From CAVZTX01 sp963778375 (GTDB lineage Bacteria > Chloroflexota > Ktedonobacteria > Ktedonobacterales > Ktedonobacteraceae): a stretch of DNA of 64,000 bases. Positions 17,445 through 26,758 of this stretch are shown here, in pieces; the stretch's first letter is position 1, and each line of letters opens with the position of its first letter. A program made the position numbers and the translations under genes. A model generated the notes under the pieces. The model did no database searches, had not been told where the DNA came from, and saw only the letters and a list, made by a program, of their open reading frames with translations. The DNA is taken from positions 124,001-188,000 of the forward strand of contig CAVZTX010000027.1 of NCBI GenBank assembly GCA_963778375.1. Reading direction: 5' to 3'.

Positions 17445-18080
17445 ATGGGCCAGCAGGAGCAGGAAGTCGATAAGTGGAGGACAGTCTACAAAGAAGTCCG
17501 CGCAGCATTCGACTTTCGTGTTGCAAATATTAATGCTCAGCAACAGAGGATCGCAAATGTCCTATTCGCCAACGGCTTGATCTTTGGGTTTCTCGGAGCC
17601 AGTGCGGGTATTTTCTTTGATTCAAAAGTACCAAAATGGCCTACATCGATCCTGTATGTGGCTTCGATGTGCTCCCTTGCCCTGGGCTTAGTCGCAGCCG
17701 TCGCTGCGCTATGGCCTTTAATTGATCCCCTGAGTACCTCGCGGGCAGAGCACAAAACGAAGCAATTCTTGCCGAAGTTAGGTAAAATCTTGTCCATGCC
17801 TATCTCGGTGCCGTGGAACAAAATTGCCCCACACAGTGGTGTAAAAACAGACGAAGTAGACTACTTCCTGGATCCAGCCAAGATCCGGAACGATGCCGAC
17901 CTGAGTGAGGTCGAACTCCTAAAAAAATTGTCTTCCTCGATTGTTGCCAATGCTGCATACTCTAACCATAATGCCACAATTAAATTCAGGCGTGGCTGGA
18001 TCCGTGTTCAGCTCATCTTCATAGTTTCAGGCGTACTACTTCTCATTCCCGCTTTGATCACCCGCCTCTTCACGGGTTGA
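17445..18080 (+). CDS. Three-helix membrane protein of unknown function
   Basis: 211 residues, not assigned to a family. Layout: an amphipathic N-terminal helix (VDKWRTVYKEVRAAFDFRVA), two close hydrophobic helices (about 45-63 and 70-92), a soluble middle of about 85 residues, a helix NHNATIKFRRGWIRVQ, and a last transmembrane segment (IFIVSGVLLLIPALI). This helix/2TM/soluble/TM order resembles the membrane effector modules of nucleotide-signalling defence systems (SLATT, Pycsar-TM), which is inference from topology only. AGGAGG lies 7 bases before ATG 17445. It converges on a GmrSD-type restriction gene. No partner cyclase or sensor is adjacent. Confidence 0.75.
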   Translation: MGQQEQEVDKWRTVYKEVRAAFDFRVANINAQQQRIANVLFANGLIFGFLGASAGIFFDSKVPKWPTSILYVASMCSLALGLVAAVAALWPLIDPLSTSRAEHKTKQFLPKLGKILSMPISVPWNKIAPHSGVKTDEVDYFLDPAKIRNDADLSEVELLKKLSSSIVANAAYSNHNATIKFRRGWIRVQLIFIVSGVLLLIPALITRLFTG

Positions 18081-18084
18081 GTTT

Positions 18085-18237
18085 TCAGCCCACCGCTGAT
18101 CTACCCACGTATCGCTCAAACAACCAATCCAGGAACGTCTTCGCAAACGCTGGATCATCGTTGACCTGACTCTTGTTGGCTTGACTTAAGAGGATATCAA
18201 CTTGTCTAATCGCTCGCCTGCTATAAACTCCATATTC
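18085..18237 (-). pseudogene. C-terminal remnant of an unidentified protein
   Basis: Downstream of the GmrSD gene on the same strand, another frame is open for about 50 codons with protein-like composition (AIRQVDILLSQANKS, QVNDDPAFAKTFLDWLFERY) to a stop at 18085. It has no start or ribosome site and overlaps the GmrSD 3' end by 17 bp. It looks like the tail of a lost gene. Family unknown. Confidence 0.3.
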
Positions 18238-19915
18238 TTACGAGAACATTCATTAGCATCTTCTGCCGCTGCTCGATTACTGCTGGGGTCCACTCTCGAT
18301 ACTGTAGAACCTGCGAGGTCAGCGCAAAAGGAGAAATAGCTTGCCCCGTTGTAAAGTACTTCTGCTTTTTCAATGTGAAATCGTAGTTTTGTGCTTGGGA
18401 ATTCTTCCTTTTAGAAAGTAAAACCAGATTGCCCAGACGATGCATACAGTTTTCACGCTGCTCTTTAGTAGGGAACCACCTCATCCACTCACTCTTAGCA
18501 TCGGGAGTTTGTGGAAGTACATGCTCAACACTAATGATAGGGTAGTCATAAGAGGCTGAACCATCAGAAAGTGCAGCATCTAAGCGCAATAAAACATACG
18601 TATAAACTCCCCGTATCAGGTAAATATCTCCATTAAGAATTTCGAAGATTTCGCGCCGTTCTCCAGGCATGAGGTGCAGAGGAGAACTCAATCCAAACAC
18701 ATCTTCTCCTCTTTCGATGACATGCATTAATCGACCATAACGTTCAATGCGTTTATTGAAATTCATTTTTCGAATCATGAAACTGACAGCTAGACGTTCT
18801 AGATAGGTGAAGAAACGAAACAGCAAGTCAGGACTATTCTGATTCCGCGAGAGGTAGAGCATTGCAGGTGGTATCCAATTACTATTATCAATACGGTTGA
18901 GCCATTTCAGCAAAATATTGATCTCTTTTGCATATCTATCACTTTCGTAGTCTGCCTTAGTGACCGTATCCAGTGCATCTGCATAAGGCAACAGTACTTC
19001 ATCAATGAACTCTTGAGGAGTACAAGTAGGTCGGCGCGTTGGGTATACATATTCACGAAACTCTTCAAGCACAGTCTTCATGGGCTTTATCTTACGATAA
19101 ATTGTGCGGATGTTAGTAAATAGATCCTCGAAATCCTCACGGCCTAGCGAAGCCTCCATTTCCTCCCACTTTTCTGTATATTTGTCCTGCTGCTGGGAGG
19201 CAATTCTGCCAATGATCTCTGCTTTGAGGATATCAGTATGAGATAGGTCTAATCCCCGGTCATTTAAGACAGAAAAGATGCGATATGCAGAGTCAAGATC
19301 GGGAGTAGAGACAACTACTAGGAAGCAATGATTGATGACGAACTGCGCAAGTGCTAGACGCTGAGCTTCAGTGAGCTTTTGCAGGTGTTGCAAGAACAAC
19401 ACCGCATTATCGCGGACATTTCTCTGGCTATCCGAAAGTGTTGCTGGATTTAACATTTTCAATCTTTCGATGCCCTTTTCGTCCTGGATACATCTTTGGA
19501 AAAAGAGTGCATCTCGCTCACGCAATTTCAAACGATAACGGTCGGGAGTGCCTGCAATTACATTACCCTTCTCGTAAAGAAAAGATGTTAGATCTTTAGC
19601 ATATTCAGGTGGTATCAACGTTCGCAGAGTTGCAAGCAGTATTGCAAGGGTTGTAAGTCGTTGCTGACCATCAACTACCTGGGCATCTGGCCCGTCACCC
19701 TTGATTAGCACAATACTACCCAGGAAATAGGGGTTCTGTTCGTCAGCTAATTCTTCAGCATCCTTCACATATGCTAACAGATCATCTAATAACTCTCCAG
19801 CATGTTCAGTAGTCCAAGCATAGGGACGCTGGTAAAGAGGGATAGTAAAAACAAAGTCATCACTAAAGATTTTCTTGATTGGATACTCTGCACCATGAAT
19901 GCTCACCTTACCCAT
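18221..19915 (-). CDS. GmrSD-type restriction protein (DUF262 and DUF1524 fused)
   Basis: 564 residues. The N-terminal DUF262/GmrS part has IPLYQRPYAWTTEHAGELLDDL and VVDGQQRLTTLAIL, where DGQQR is the nucleotide-binding/hydrolysis motif. The C-terminal DUF1524/GmrD part has SVEHVLPQTPDAKSEW and MHRLGNLVLLSKRKNSQAQN, an HNH-like His/Asn nuclease site. Single-chain proteins of this kind (GmrSD, SspE and BrxU relatives) cut modified phage DNA as type IV restriction. No dnd/ssp or BREX genes are in the window, so it appears solitary. ATG at 19915. The upstream 350 bp contain no gene on this strand. Confidence 0.88.
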   Translation of the reverse strand: MGKVSIHGAEYPIKKIFSDDFVFTIPLYQRPYAWTTEHAGELLDDLLAYVKDAEELADEQNPYFLGSIVLIKGDGPDAQVVDGQQRLTTLAILLATLRTLIPPEYAKDLTSFLYEKGNVIAGTPDRYRLKLRERDALFFQRCIQDEKGIERLKMLNPATLSDSQRNVRDNAVLFLQHLQKLTEAQRLALAQFVINHCFLVVVSTPDLDSAYRIFSVLNDRGLDLSHTDILKAEIIGRIASQQQDKYTEKWEEMEASLGREDFEDLFTNIRTIYRKIKPMKTVLEEFREYVYPTRRPTCTPQEFIDEVLLPYADALDTVTKADYESDRYAKEINILLKWLNRIDNSNWIPPAMLYLSRNQNSPDLLFRFFTYLERLAVSFMIRKMNFNKRIERYGRLMHVIERGEDVFGLSSPLHLMPGERREIFEILNGDIYLIRGVYTYVLLRLDAALSDGSASYDYPIISVEHVLPQTPDAKSEWMRWFPTKEQRENCMHRLGNLVLLSKRKNSQAQNYDFTLKKQKYFTTGQAISPFALTSQVLQYREWTPAVIEQRQKMLMNVLVRIWSL

Positions 19916-20162
19916 AGGATATAGCCTCCACTAAATTATCAAATCTCGGGCCAACTTATCTTTATTTCCTTCACTTCCATCAGCCATCAAGGGGCAACGT
20001 AGCGCAAACTTATCAAAAACTCAAGTACTTGTCAAGGGAACGAAACATCATTTCCGGGCAACTCTTGTTTTTGATCATCACCATGGGGCTCTTCCCCAAA
20101 TTGATATTGGTGGCTAATTCATAGATGAAGTTTGAATTCTGACGTAGGAAGTTGCAATTCTC

Positions 20163-20192
20163 TTGACGTTTCCCTGAGAGCATGCTTAAGAT
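20163..20192 (+). promoter_or_regulatory. Candidate promoter of the acyl-CoA ligase gene
   Basis: TTGACG (20163-20168) and TAAGAT (20187-20192) with an 18-bp spacer, 81 bp before the start codon, within the 358-bp gap 19916-20273, which otherwise shows no supported feature. Confidence 0.45.
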
Positions 20193-20273
20193 AAGGGCAT
20201 CTGGAACTCCTGAGCAACCTACCTGAAGCAATGGAGAATCAATTGCCAATTTTCACGCCGAAAGGATTTCACG

Positions 20274-21851
20274 ATGGAAGAGAAAGTCTACCGCACCGAA
20301 CTGACTCCCGTCGATTTTTTGTATCGAAGTGCCTCCATCTTTCCAGAGAAGGTAGCGGTTATTCATGGTGACCGCAGGTATACCTATCGCGAATTTGCCG
20401 AGCGCGTGAACCGTCTGGCTTCTCACTTGCGTGCCAGTGGTCTACAAAAGCACGATCGAGTCGCCTTTCTCTCACCAAACGCTCCCGCTTTACTTGAGGC
20501 CCACTACGGAGTACCTGCTGCAGGCGGTATTCTCGTTGCGGTCAACCCACGCTTAACTTCCCAGGAGATTGATTCTATTCTGAAGCATTCCGGTTCCAGG
20601 TTTCTCTTCGTCGATGCCGAGTTTTCCCCCCTGATCGAGCCCCTCGACCTCAAAGGGTATCAGGTGATCCGTATCGATGATACTGGCAGCCCCGAAGACC
20701 CCTACGAAGCCTTTCTTCAAGCAGGGTCAGCAGAACCACCTGCTAGTTGGCTCGAGGACGAGGAAGAACCGATTGCGATCAACTACACCTCGGGCACTAC
20801 TGGCAACCCGAAAGGGGTAGTCTATACCTATCGTGGATGTTATCTCAATGCCCTTGGAGAAATCATCGAAACAAGCATGACTAGCGAGAGTGTCTACCTG
20901 TGGACGCTCCCGATGTTTCATTGCAATGGCTGGTGCTTCACCTGGGCTGTGACTGCGGTAGGAGCTAGCCATGTCTGCCTGCGCAAATTCGATCCAGGTC
21001 TGGTCTGGGACCTCTTTGAGAGCGAAGGAGTCACGCACTATAATGGAGCCCCAACGGTGCAAATTTTCCTGCTCAACCATCCCAAGGCCCATCGTCTTGA
21101 CCAACAAATCACCGTCACCGTCGCTGCCGCCCCTCCTTCCCCAACACTGCTTGCGCAAATGAAAGCCTTGAATCTGCACCCGATTCACGTCTATGGGCTA
21201 ACGGAGACCTACGGGCCATATACGGTCTGCGAGTGGCATGCAGAGTGGGACCATCTCCCACAGGACGAACAGGCCCATTTGCTGTCACGGCAGGGACAAG
21301 GATACGTTACGGCTGATCGCGTGCGCGTTGTGGATGAGGCCATGAACGACATCCCACGTGATGGAGAAACGATGGGGGAGGTCGTCATGCATGGCAACAA
21401 TGTGATGTGGGGCTACTTTGATAATCCAGAGGCAACGGCCACGGCGTTCAAAGGAGGCTGGTTCCACTCTGGGGATATCGCTGCCTGGCATCCCGACGGC
21501 TACATCGAACTGCGCGACCGTAAGAAAGATATCATCATCTCCGGAGGTGAGAATATTTCGACCATTGAAGTCGAGCAGGCGGTTGCCAAACATCCTGCCG
21601 TCATGGAGTGCGCGGTCATCGCCATCCCTGATGAGCAATGGGGGGAGCGACCCAAGGCCTTCGTCACACTCAAGCCAGACCAGCATGCGACCGAAGCAGA
21701 GATCATCGAATTCTGTCGAGGACGATTGGCCCACTTCAAGTGCCCCGCAGCCGTCGAATTCGGCGACCTTCCCAAGACCTCCACCGGGAAGATACAGAAG
21801 TTCGTGTTGCGCAACAAGGAATGGACCGGATACGAGAAGGGTATTCATTAA
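20274..21851 (+). CDS. Acyl-CoA synthetase (AMP-binding, ANL superfamily)
   Basis: 525 residues, activating a carboxylic acid as acyl-AMP then acyl-CoA. Motifs in order: NYTSGTTGNPKGVVYT (P-loop A3), LPMFHCNGWCFTW, VYGLTETYGPYTVCEW (A5), WFHSGDIAAWHPDGYIELRDRKKDIIISGGENIS (A7-A8, in two parts), and the C-terminal catalytic Lys in LPKTSTGKIQKFVLR (A10). HCNGWCFTW is typical of medium-chain/aromatic acyl-CoA synthetases rather than long-chain FadD. AAAGGA lies before ATG 20274. Transcribed alone; the acid substrate is unknown. Confidence 0.92.
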   Translation: MEEKVYRTELTPVDFLYRSASIFPEKVAVIHGDRRYTYREFAERVNRLASHLRASGLQKHDRVAFLSPNAPALLEAHYGVPAAGGILVAVNPRLTSQEIDSILKHSGSRFLFVDAEFSPLIEPLDLKGYQVIRIDDTGSPEDPYEAFLQAGSAEPPASWLEDEEEPIAINYTSGTTGNPKGVVYTYRGCYLNALGEIIETSMTSESVYLWTLPMFHCNGWCFTWAVTAVGASHVCLRKFDPGLVWDLFESEGVTHYNGAPTVQIFLLNHPKAHRLDQQITVTVAAAPPSPTLLAQMKALNLHPIHVYGLTETYGPYTVCEWHAEWDHLPQDEQAHLLSRQGQGYVTADRVRVVDEAMNDIPRDGETMGEVVMHGNNVMWGYFDNPEATATAFKGGWFHSGDIAAWHPDGYIELRDRKKDIIISGGENISTIEVEQAVAKHPAVMECAVIAIPDEQWGERPKAFVTLKPDQHATEAEIIEFCRGRLAHFKCPAAVEFGDLPKTSTGKIQKFVLRNKEWTGYEKGIH

Positions 21852-21966
21852 CCTTTCAGATATAGAATGGCAAAGAGGAATGGCCAGTATTTCAAATCAT
21901 ACCACTTGCCTGATCACAAGCTAGTACCCATGATCTCGCTCACTGCGTATTGCCGCTTTCTGACTA

Positions 21967-22413
21967 TTACACGCGGAAAGCTCTCCGTACGTTGGAGTCT
22001 AAGAGGAAGTAGAGTAGGATAAAAACAGGCAGGATCAGACCGATAATGATGCTTGGCGTGCTATGCACCGGGTGCGTAAATTCGACCAGATGGCGTACGA
22101 TGCTGATGACCTCTAAGATCACCGTCAACCAGAAGGCCCAGCGTTTGAGCCTCCACAACCCACTAGCAAAGATCAGCGAGCAGATGCCTATCAGCAAGGC
22201 AGCACCGGCCAGGATGCCCCCCAGCACACCGCCTACCACATCGACGATTGAACCAACCACGACGTGTCCATGCACACTGATTTCGTGACCAAGAGTGAAG
22301 ATGCCCACCAGAATCAAGACCCCGAGCAGAAGCTCAAAGATGCCCTCAATACCGAGCACAATGGAGATGATCGTGACTCCCAGTGGTCGATGACGCGACA
22401 TCGCTCGTTCCAT
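21967..22413 (-). CDS. Small four-helix membrane protein (DUF2127-like)
   Basis: 148 residues with about four hydrophobic segments: LGVTIISIVLGIEGIFELLL, a central glycine-rich pair (VVGSIVDVVGGVLGGILAGA), then FWLTVILEVISIVRHLVEF and IIIGLILPVFILLYFLL, closing with LDSNVRRAFRV. The cytoplasmic tail and helix pattern resemble DUF2127/DUF7144-type proteins of unknown function; assignment is tentative. The start is ATG 22413 because GGAGG lies just upstream; the open frame continues to 22464 but without a ribosome site. It stands alone, convergent with the acyl-CoA ligase. Confidence 0.7.
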   Translation of the reverse strand: MERAMSRHRPLGVTIISIVLGIEGIFELLLGVLILVGIFTLGHEISVHGHVVVGSIVDVVGGVLGGILAGAALLIGICSLIFASGLWRLKRWAFWLTVILEVISIVRHLVEFTHPVHSTPSIIIGLILPVFILLYFLLDSNVRRAFRV

Positions 22414-22634
22414 GCATCCCTCCAAAAAAATAAGAAGAGTAGGACAAAGACCACGACAACACATTCCTCATTAATTATGAGTATAACCTCTAGAGTGTGA
22501 GAATACAAGAGTATTTGCTGATATCCGTGCTTAGCCCATCTTAGTGATGAGTTTTGTGGAAGGGTTTTTCAACAGGCTGCTACTCTTGCGGGAACCCTGT
22601 CTGGGGACAGGTAACCTTCCGTCCTCGACCACCA

Positions 22635-23990
22635 TCATTGCGGAACCCACGAAAACCTCTTCGGAAAAAGCGTCTTAATCAACACCTCCGCCTTGCTATT
22701 CTCCACCCGCACATCAGGAAAAGCATAGCGCAGCTCATCCAAACCCCGATACCCAAACAGCAACTGCAAAAAAACCAGCGGCGGGCACGTCGCATCCGCA
22801 TCGCTCTTATAGACCGGCGCTCGCCACGGCTCAATCCCCGTAATCCGTCCCCTCTCAAAAACCATATGCAAGCCACCCCGAAACAAATCAAGCCGAAATT
22901 CTCCTGTATAGCTCGCAGCCGCGGAATTTGCTAGCCGCCTCTCTAAAACCGGAGCAATATGCCGGAGAAACCCTAGCACATCAGGTACCCGTACATACCA
23001 TGCATACGGCGGCTCATAGAACGGAGCCAGAGCCTCACCCAACACCTCATACACAGGATGTGCGCTTCCCAACAAGAAACTTATTTCATTGAGCGCTGGC
23101 GCATCACGCTCCATCACCGGCATCTGCATCCCATAAATTTTCAACGCCCGCAAAAGTGGGGGCACCACCGCCTGCCAACTGACATCAGCTGCAACATTCA
23201 GCCCATACACATTCAGACTCTTGCCCCATCGTCCTGTTGCCAGCATCACATACCCTTGTACAGCGCCTCCATCATCAACAATCATCCTCACACACATTCG
23301 CTTACCAGCAACAGGTGCATCAACCTGATAGTGCCAGAAGCCTTCCGAAGTAACCCACCACACCATACTCTCTACTCGCTGCCGGTTATACAACTCCATC
23401 AACACAGGAATATCTTCATTCGTCGCCGCTCGCAGCGCATATGCCTCAGGAGCAGACCCTTCTGCCTTAGGTATCAGTGAAAGGTACGTAACCCTACGCC
23501 CCTCCAATTCCAGCGCATACTCATAGCCAAACTGACGATAGAAGTAAGGAATACCCGTAATCCCCTGCACAAGATGCCCTTCCGCCTCGCTACGTGCATG
23601 CACCATATCAAACAGCGCGCGGATCAGCCCGCGATTGCGATAATCCGGGTGCGTAGCAACAAATTCCGGCTGCCCCACGCCAAACGCAATACCCTCGTAT
23701 TCCCATTCCCGTCGCCACAGGCACGTGCACGCCACAAGCGGATTGCCCTCTTTGCCCGTATCCTCTATCACCGCGTAGTCCCCCGGCCCCATCAACGGAA
23801 AATCGCCACTCATATGCTGGCGCACCTCATCCATCACAAAAAGATTGAGCGGCTCATCCTCCCCATCCCTAAAAACCACACCACATAATTGCGCAATTTT
23901 TTCTGTATCCTCTTGAGTAGACCAACGCTGAATCAGCCCCCTGCCCAACTCACGCCGGTAGTCAGGAGAAGCCCCTATTATATCTGTCAT
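22635..23990 (-). CDS. Eis-like GNAT N-acetyltransferase with sterol-carrier-type C-terminal domain
   Basis: 451 residues, much longer than a single GNAT. The N-terminal GNAT has FVATHPDYRNRGLIRALFDMVHARSEAEG, a strong acetyl-CoA loop, then GIPYFYRQFGYEYALEL. A second GNAT-like domain follows (about 155-330; RAATNEDIPVLMELYNRQ). The last about 100 residues (FRLDLFRGGLHMVFERGRIT) resemble the SCP2-like domain of mycobacterial Eis, ending near the usual C-terminus. Eis relatives acetylate aminoglycosides or peptide amines; the role here is unknown. ATG at 23990; repeats follow upstream. Confidence 0.85.
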   Translation of the reverse strand: MTDIIGASPDYRRELGRGLIQRWSTQEDTEKIAQLCGVVFRDGEDEPLNLFVMDEVRQHMSGDFPLMGPGDYAVIEDTGKEGNPLVACTCLWRREWEYEGIAFGVGQPEFVATHPDYRNRGLIRALFDMVHARSEAEGHLVQGITGIPYFYRQFGYEYALELEGRRVTYLSLIPKAEGSAPEAYALRAATNEDIPVLMELYNRQRVESMVWWVTSEGFWHYQVDAPVAGKRMCVRMIVDDGGAVQGYVMLATGRWGKSLNVYGLNVAADVSWQAVVPPLLRALKIYGMQMPVMERDAPALNEISFLLGSAHPVYEVLGEALAPFYEPPYAWYVRVPDVLGFLRHIAPVLERRLANSAAASYTGEFRLDLFRGGLHMVFERGRITGIEPWRAPVYKSDADATCPPLVFLQLLFGYRGLDELRYAFPDVRVENSKAEVLIKTLFPKRFSWVPQ

Positions 23991-24033
23991 TACTCTTTTC
24001 CTCTATCACAATATTCTTTGCAAGATTCTGCTA

Positions 24034-24227
24034 TCATCCTGTAGGGGCAGCGCCTTGTGCCTGCCCTCGCTACCTGTCATCCTGTAGGGGCAGTGCCTTG
24101 TGCCTGCCCTCGCCAAGGATCTCCCTCGCCAAAGAATATACTACCATCCCAAGGTCCAATCTTCCATCCTGTGGTTCTATCCGTCGCCCTGTAGGGGCAG
24201 TGCCTTGTGCCTGCCCTCGCCAAGGAT
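24034..24227. repeat. Intergenic repeat cluster, family B (three copies)
   Basis: Three direct copies of the CCTGTAGGGGCAG...GCCTTGTGCCTGCCCTCG unit at 24034-24069, 24076-24120 and 24184-24227, several followed by AAGGATCTCCCTCGC. The cluster ends near 24279 with TTATCTCCAAA, the inverse of the TTTGGAGATAA seen beside copies at 13690 and 15125. Confidence 0.8.
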
Positions 24228-24509
24228 CTCCCTCGCAGAACACAGAACTTGCCCTGAAGAAAGTGGAAGCATGACAGCACTTATCTCCAAATAACTATCT
24301 CATCAGCCAAAACCTTGGCAGCTCGCTTGCTTCAGTGTATACTGAAACCAGAAGAGCAAAAATTGCTCCTGCTTGTCCTCCTCTGGCAGTGACCTTCCCT
24401 CTCTGGGAGCATCCTCCACTGAGCCGAATACCCATCCAGAGTTGCTCCATACTGAATCTTGTGTTCGATCGCGAACATAATCTTATCATCCCGACTGAGA
24501 AGAGCTTCG

Positions 24510-24555
24510 TCATCCTGAGCGAAGTGAGCGTGAGCACCTGAGAGAAGTGAAGGGG
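24510..24555. repeat. Degenerate family-A repeat
   Basis: TCATCCTGAGCGAAGTGAG at 24510-24528, followed by GGGAAGGATC near 24548-24555, with extra bases between the halves compared with the copies at 10643 and 15184. Confidence 0.55.
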
Positions 24556-24559
24556 AAGG

Positions 24560-24850
24560 ATCTGCCCTGGCAATAATCTGTCAAGGTTCGTTTGACGCAG
24601 GAAATGTAGGTGCGATCCCTTGCAAAGTCTAAAAGGCGCACAATATGAGGATGAATGAGCCGCACAAGCGTCCGTGCCTCTGCACGGACGCTCTCCTATC
24701 ATCCTGTAAAAGGTTGGTACGCAGCATCTTGATTGCCGCGGGGCTGTCGATATAGACCTATTGACCAGGGTAGAGATCCGCAAACCCTCCACTCCCCAGA
24801 AGCTGCACCAGGCGATAATTCCCTACCTGTTGGCCTATCCGATCACTCAT
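24560..24850 (-). pseudogene. N-terminal remnant of a PASTA/Stk-type Ser/Thr protein kinase
   Basis: From ATG 24850 the minus strand reads MSDRIGQQVGNYRLVQLLGS then GGFADLYPGQ and an in-frame TAG. It resumes as VYIDSPAAIKMLRTNLL and, after a frameshift, RAEARTLVRLIHPHIVRLLD. These are the glycine-rich loop, the AxK lysine and the alphaC-helix Glu region of a bacterial Hanks-type kinase. The rest of the kinase is missing: sequence turns into REP-like repeats near 24555. A stop, at least one shift and the truncation show real decay. GGAG-like sequence before the ATG is still present. Such kinases are abundant in Ktedonobacteria. Confidence 0.8.
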
Positions 24851-24916
24851 TATTGGTCTCCTTGTTCACCTTATTAAACTTCATGGATCCCGGACGAGGC
24901 AAACCCACGTATAGGG

Positions 24917-25000
24917 TAGGGGCGATCCTTGCGGTCGCCCTGCTGGAGCGGGATGACTTATGGAAACGCCTATGGAGGCGATCCCTTGCGGTCGCCCTCT
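24917..25000. repeat. Intergenic repeat, family C (two copies)
   Basis: GGCGATCCTTGCGGTCGCCCT at 24920-24940 and a copy with one extra C at 24977-24998. Each is an imperfect hairpin (GGCGA...TCGCC) beside the 3' end of the downstream acyl-CoA ligase; they could serve as its terminator. Confidence 0.6.
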
Positions 25001-25012
25001 GGATTAGTTTTA

Positions 25013-26758
25013 TTACGCCGTTCGAATGCCTGCTGCCTCTTCCAATCCCAGCGTCTTAATCGCCCGTTCGCGCAAAACAAACTTTTGCACCTTACCACTG
25101 CCCGTCATAGGATAGGATGATACAAACTGGAAGTAACGCGGTATCTTCTGGCGGCTAATGTGCCCCGTGCAATATTCGCGCAGCTCTTCCTCTGTCATCT
25201 GTGCGCCTTCTTGCGGCAAAATCACCGCCAGTAGTTCCTCGCCAAAGAATTTGTCAGGCACACCAAGCACCTGCACATCGGCAACCTTGGGATGGCGGAT
25301 CAGGAATTCCTCAATTTCCCGTGGGAAGATATTCTCACCAGCGCGAATAACCATATCTTTGATACGGCCCACAATATTGATATAGCCTTGTGCATTCATC
25401 GTGGCCAGATCACCAGTATGCAACCATCCCTCGCTATCAACGGTCTCTGCGGTTTTCTCTGGCATTTTGTAATACCCCTGCATTACAATAACTCCCCGGC
25501 AGCAAATTTCACCGCGCTCACCGACCGGCACCATTTCATTAGATACCGGATCAATGATCTTAACATCGATATAGGGATATGGGATCCCAACCGTTGCCGC
25601 TTTCAGTTCAAACGGATCATCAGGCAAAGTCAGAGTAATGGCCCCGGAGTTTTCCGTCTGACCAAAGGCGATCACCACATCCGCACCTATCCGCTTCTTC
25701 ACTTGCTCCATCAAAGAAACAGGCACAGGCGCACCCGCGCACACAACTCGTTCAAGCGATGAAAGGTCATACTTAGCAAAGTCAGGATGCTGCAACATGG
25801 CAATCAGCATCGTCGGCACCCCACCGGTAAAATTGCAGCGCTCACTGCTGATGACCTGCATTGCCTTCAATGCGTCGAAAGCCAGCAACGGATAAAGAGT
25901 ACCACCGGAATAAAGAGCGCCTAGATTGTATCCCATACATCCAAATACATGAAAGAATGGGACAAGCTCGCAGGCTTTAAAAGTTGTGTTCAACTTCATA
26001 CGGTTGATAAAAAACGCCCCATCATTGAGCAGGCTGCGATGCGTCAGTAAAGCTCCCTTGGGGAAGCCGGTCGTACCAGAGGTATAGAGCATCATCGCGG
26101 GATCAAAGGGCGTAACCGCTGCCTGCCTCTCGCGCAATGCATCATCGCTGACCTGTGCACCACCCGCAACCATTTCAGTCAAGAACGTAGGTCGCCAACC
26201 CTCTTGCCCAGGTATACTGGCTGGCGTTGCACCAATTAAGCTCACATAGCGCAGCATCGGCAATCGTTCACCGCTCACCACTCCGTTCTTTTCGCCTGAA
26301 GTAGTCATGGAACGGATCGTTGCCAGACAATCATGATCGCGAATATTCGCCATGAAGAACAGGGCCTGAATATCTCCCTGCTTCAAAATATACTCAATTT
26401 CAGCGCCACGCAGCAGTGGGTTAATCGTCACCAGTACCAGGCCAGCCTTAGCAGCACCCATCTGGATTAAGAGCCACTCCGGCAAATTCACAGCCCAAAC
26501 CGCTATATGATCACCTTTACTCAACCCCAGGGCTAACAATCCCTTCGCAACGGCATCAGCACGCTCACGATACTCTCGGTACATCCAACGAATATCGAGC
26601 GCACCGCCAAACTCGGGATAACAGGAATAGACAACCGCCTCCCGATCCGGAAACCTATCAGCCTGACGATCTAAAAGATCACCAATTGTCATTTCAAGTA
26701 AAGGTTCGTCAGCAGTGTCCGCCTGCCAATAGGATAGCCCATTGTTGGTCATACCCAT
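25013..26758 (-). CDS. Fatty-acid--CoA ligase / acyl-CoA synthetase (AMP-binding)
   Basis: 581 residues of the ANL superfamily. It begins with a FadD-like N-terminus (TIGDLLDRQADRFPDREAVVYS). Core motifs: MLYTSGTTGFPKGALLTH (A3), VPFFHVFGCMGYNLG, IAFGQTENSG (A5), GWLHTGDLATMNAQGYINIVGRIKDMVIRAGENI (A7-A8, in two parts) and PMTGSGKVQKFVLRE with the catalytic Lys (A10). The start is ATG 26758 because GAGGAGG lies 6-7 bases upstream; 26752 is an internal second ATG. It differs from the 20274 ligase in substrate-pocket motifs, and FHVFG fits a broad fatty-acid CoA ligase. No fatty-acid oxidation genes are adjacent. Confidence 0.92.
   Translation of the reverse strand: MGMTNNGLSYWQADTADEPLLEMTIGDLLDRQADRFPDREAVVYSCYPEFGGALDIRWMYREYRERADAVAKGLLALGLSKGDHIAVWAVNLPEWLLIQMGAAKAGLVLVTINPLLRGAEIEYILKQGDIQALFFMANIRDHDCLATIRSMTTSGEKNGVVSGERLPMLRYVSLIGATPASIPGQEGWRPTFLTEMVAGGAQVSDDALRERQAAVTPFDPAMMLYTSGTTGFPKGALLTHRSLLNDGAFFINRMKLNTTFKACELVPFFHVFGCMGYNLGALYSGGTLYPLLAFDALKAMQVISSERCNFTGGVPTMLIAMLQHPDFAKYDLSSLERVVCAGAPVPVSLMEQVKKRIGADVVIAFGQTENSGAITLTLPDDPFELKAATVGIPYPYIDVKIIDPVSNEMVPVGERGEICCRGVIVMQGYYKMPEKTAETVDSEGWLHTGDLATMNAQGYINIVGRIKDMVIRAGENIFPREIEEFLIRHPKVADVQVLGVPDKFFGEELLAVILPQEGAQMTEEELREYCTGHISRQKIPRYFQFVSSYPMTGSGKVQKFVLRERAIKTLGLEEAAGIRTA

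Noticed and set aside
20013..20249. 78-residue minus-strand frame in the gap before the acyl-CoA ligase
   Set aside because: No ribosome site, no recognisable protein pattern and it overlaps the likely ligase promoter.
24295..24792. 165-residue minus-strand open frame as a gene
   Set aside because: It crosses a broken kinase and a REP-like repeat with no consistent protein character; the kinase similarity lies in other frames as well.
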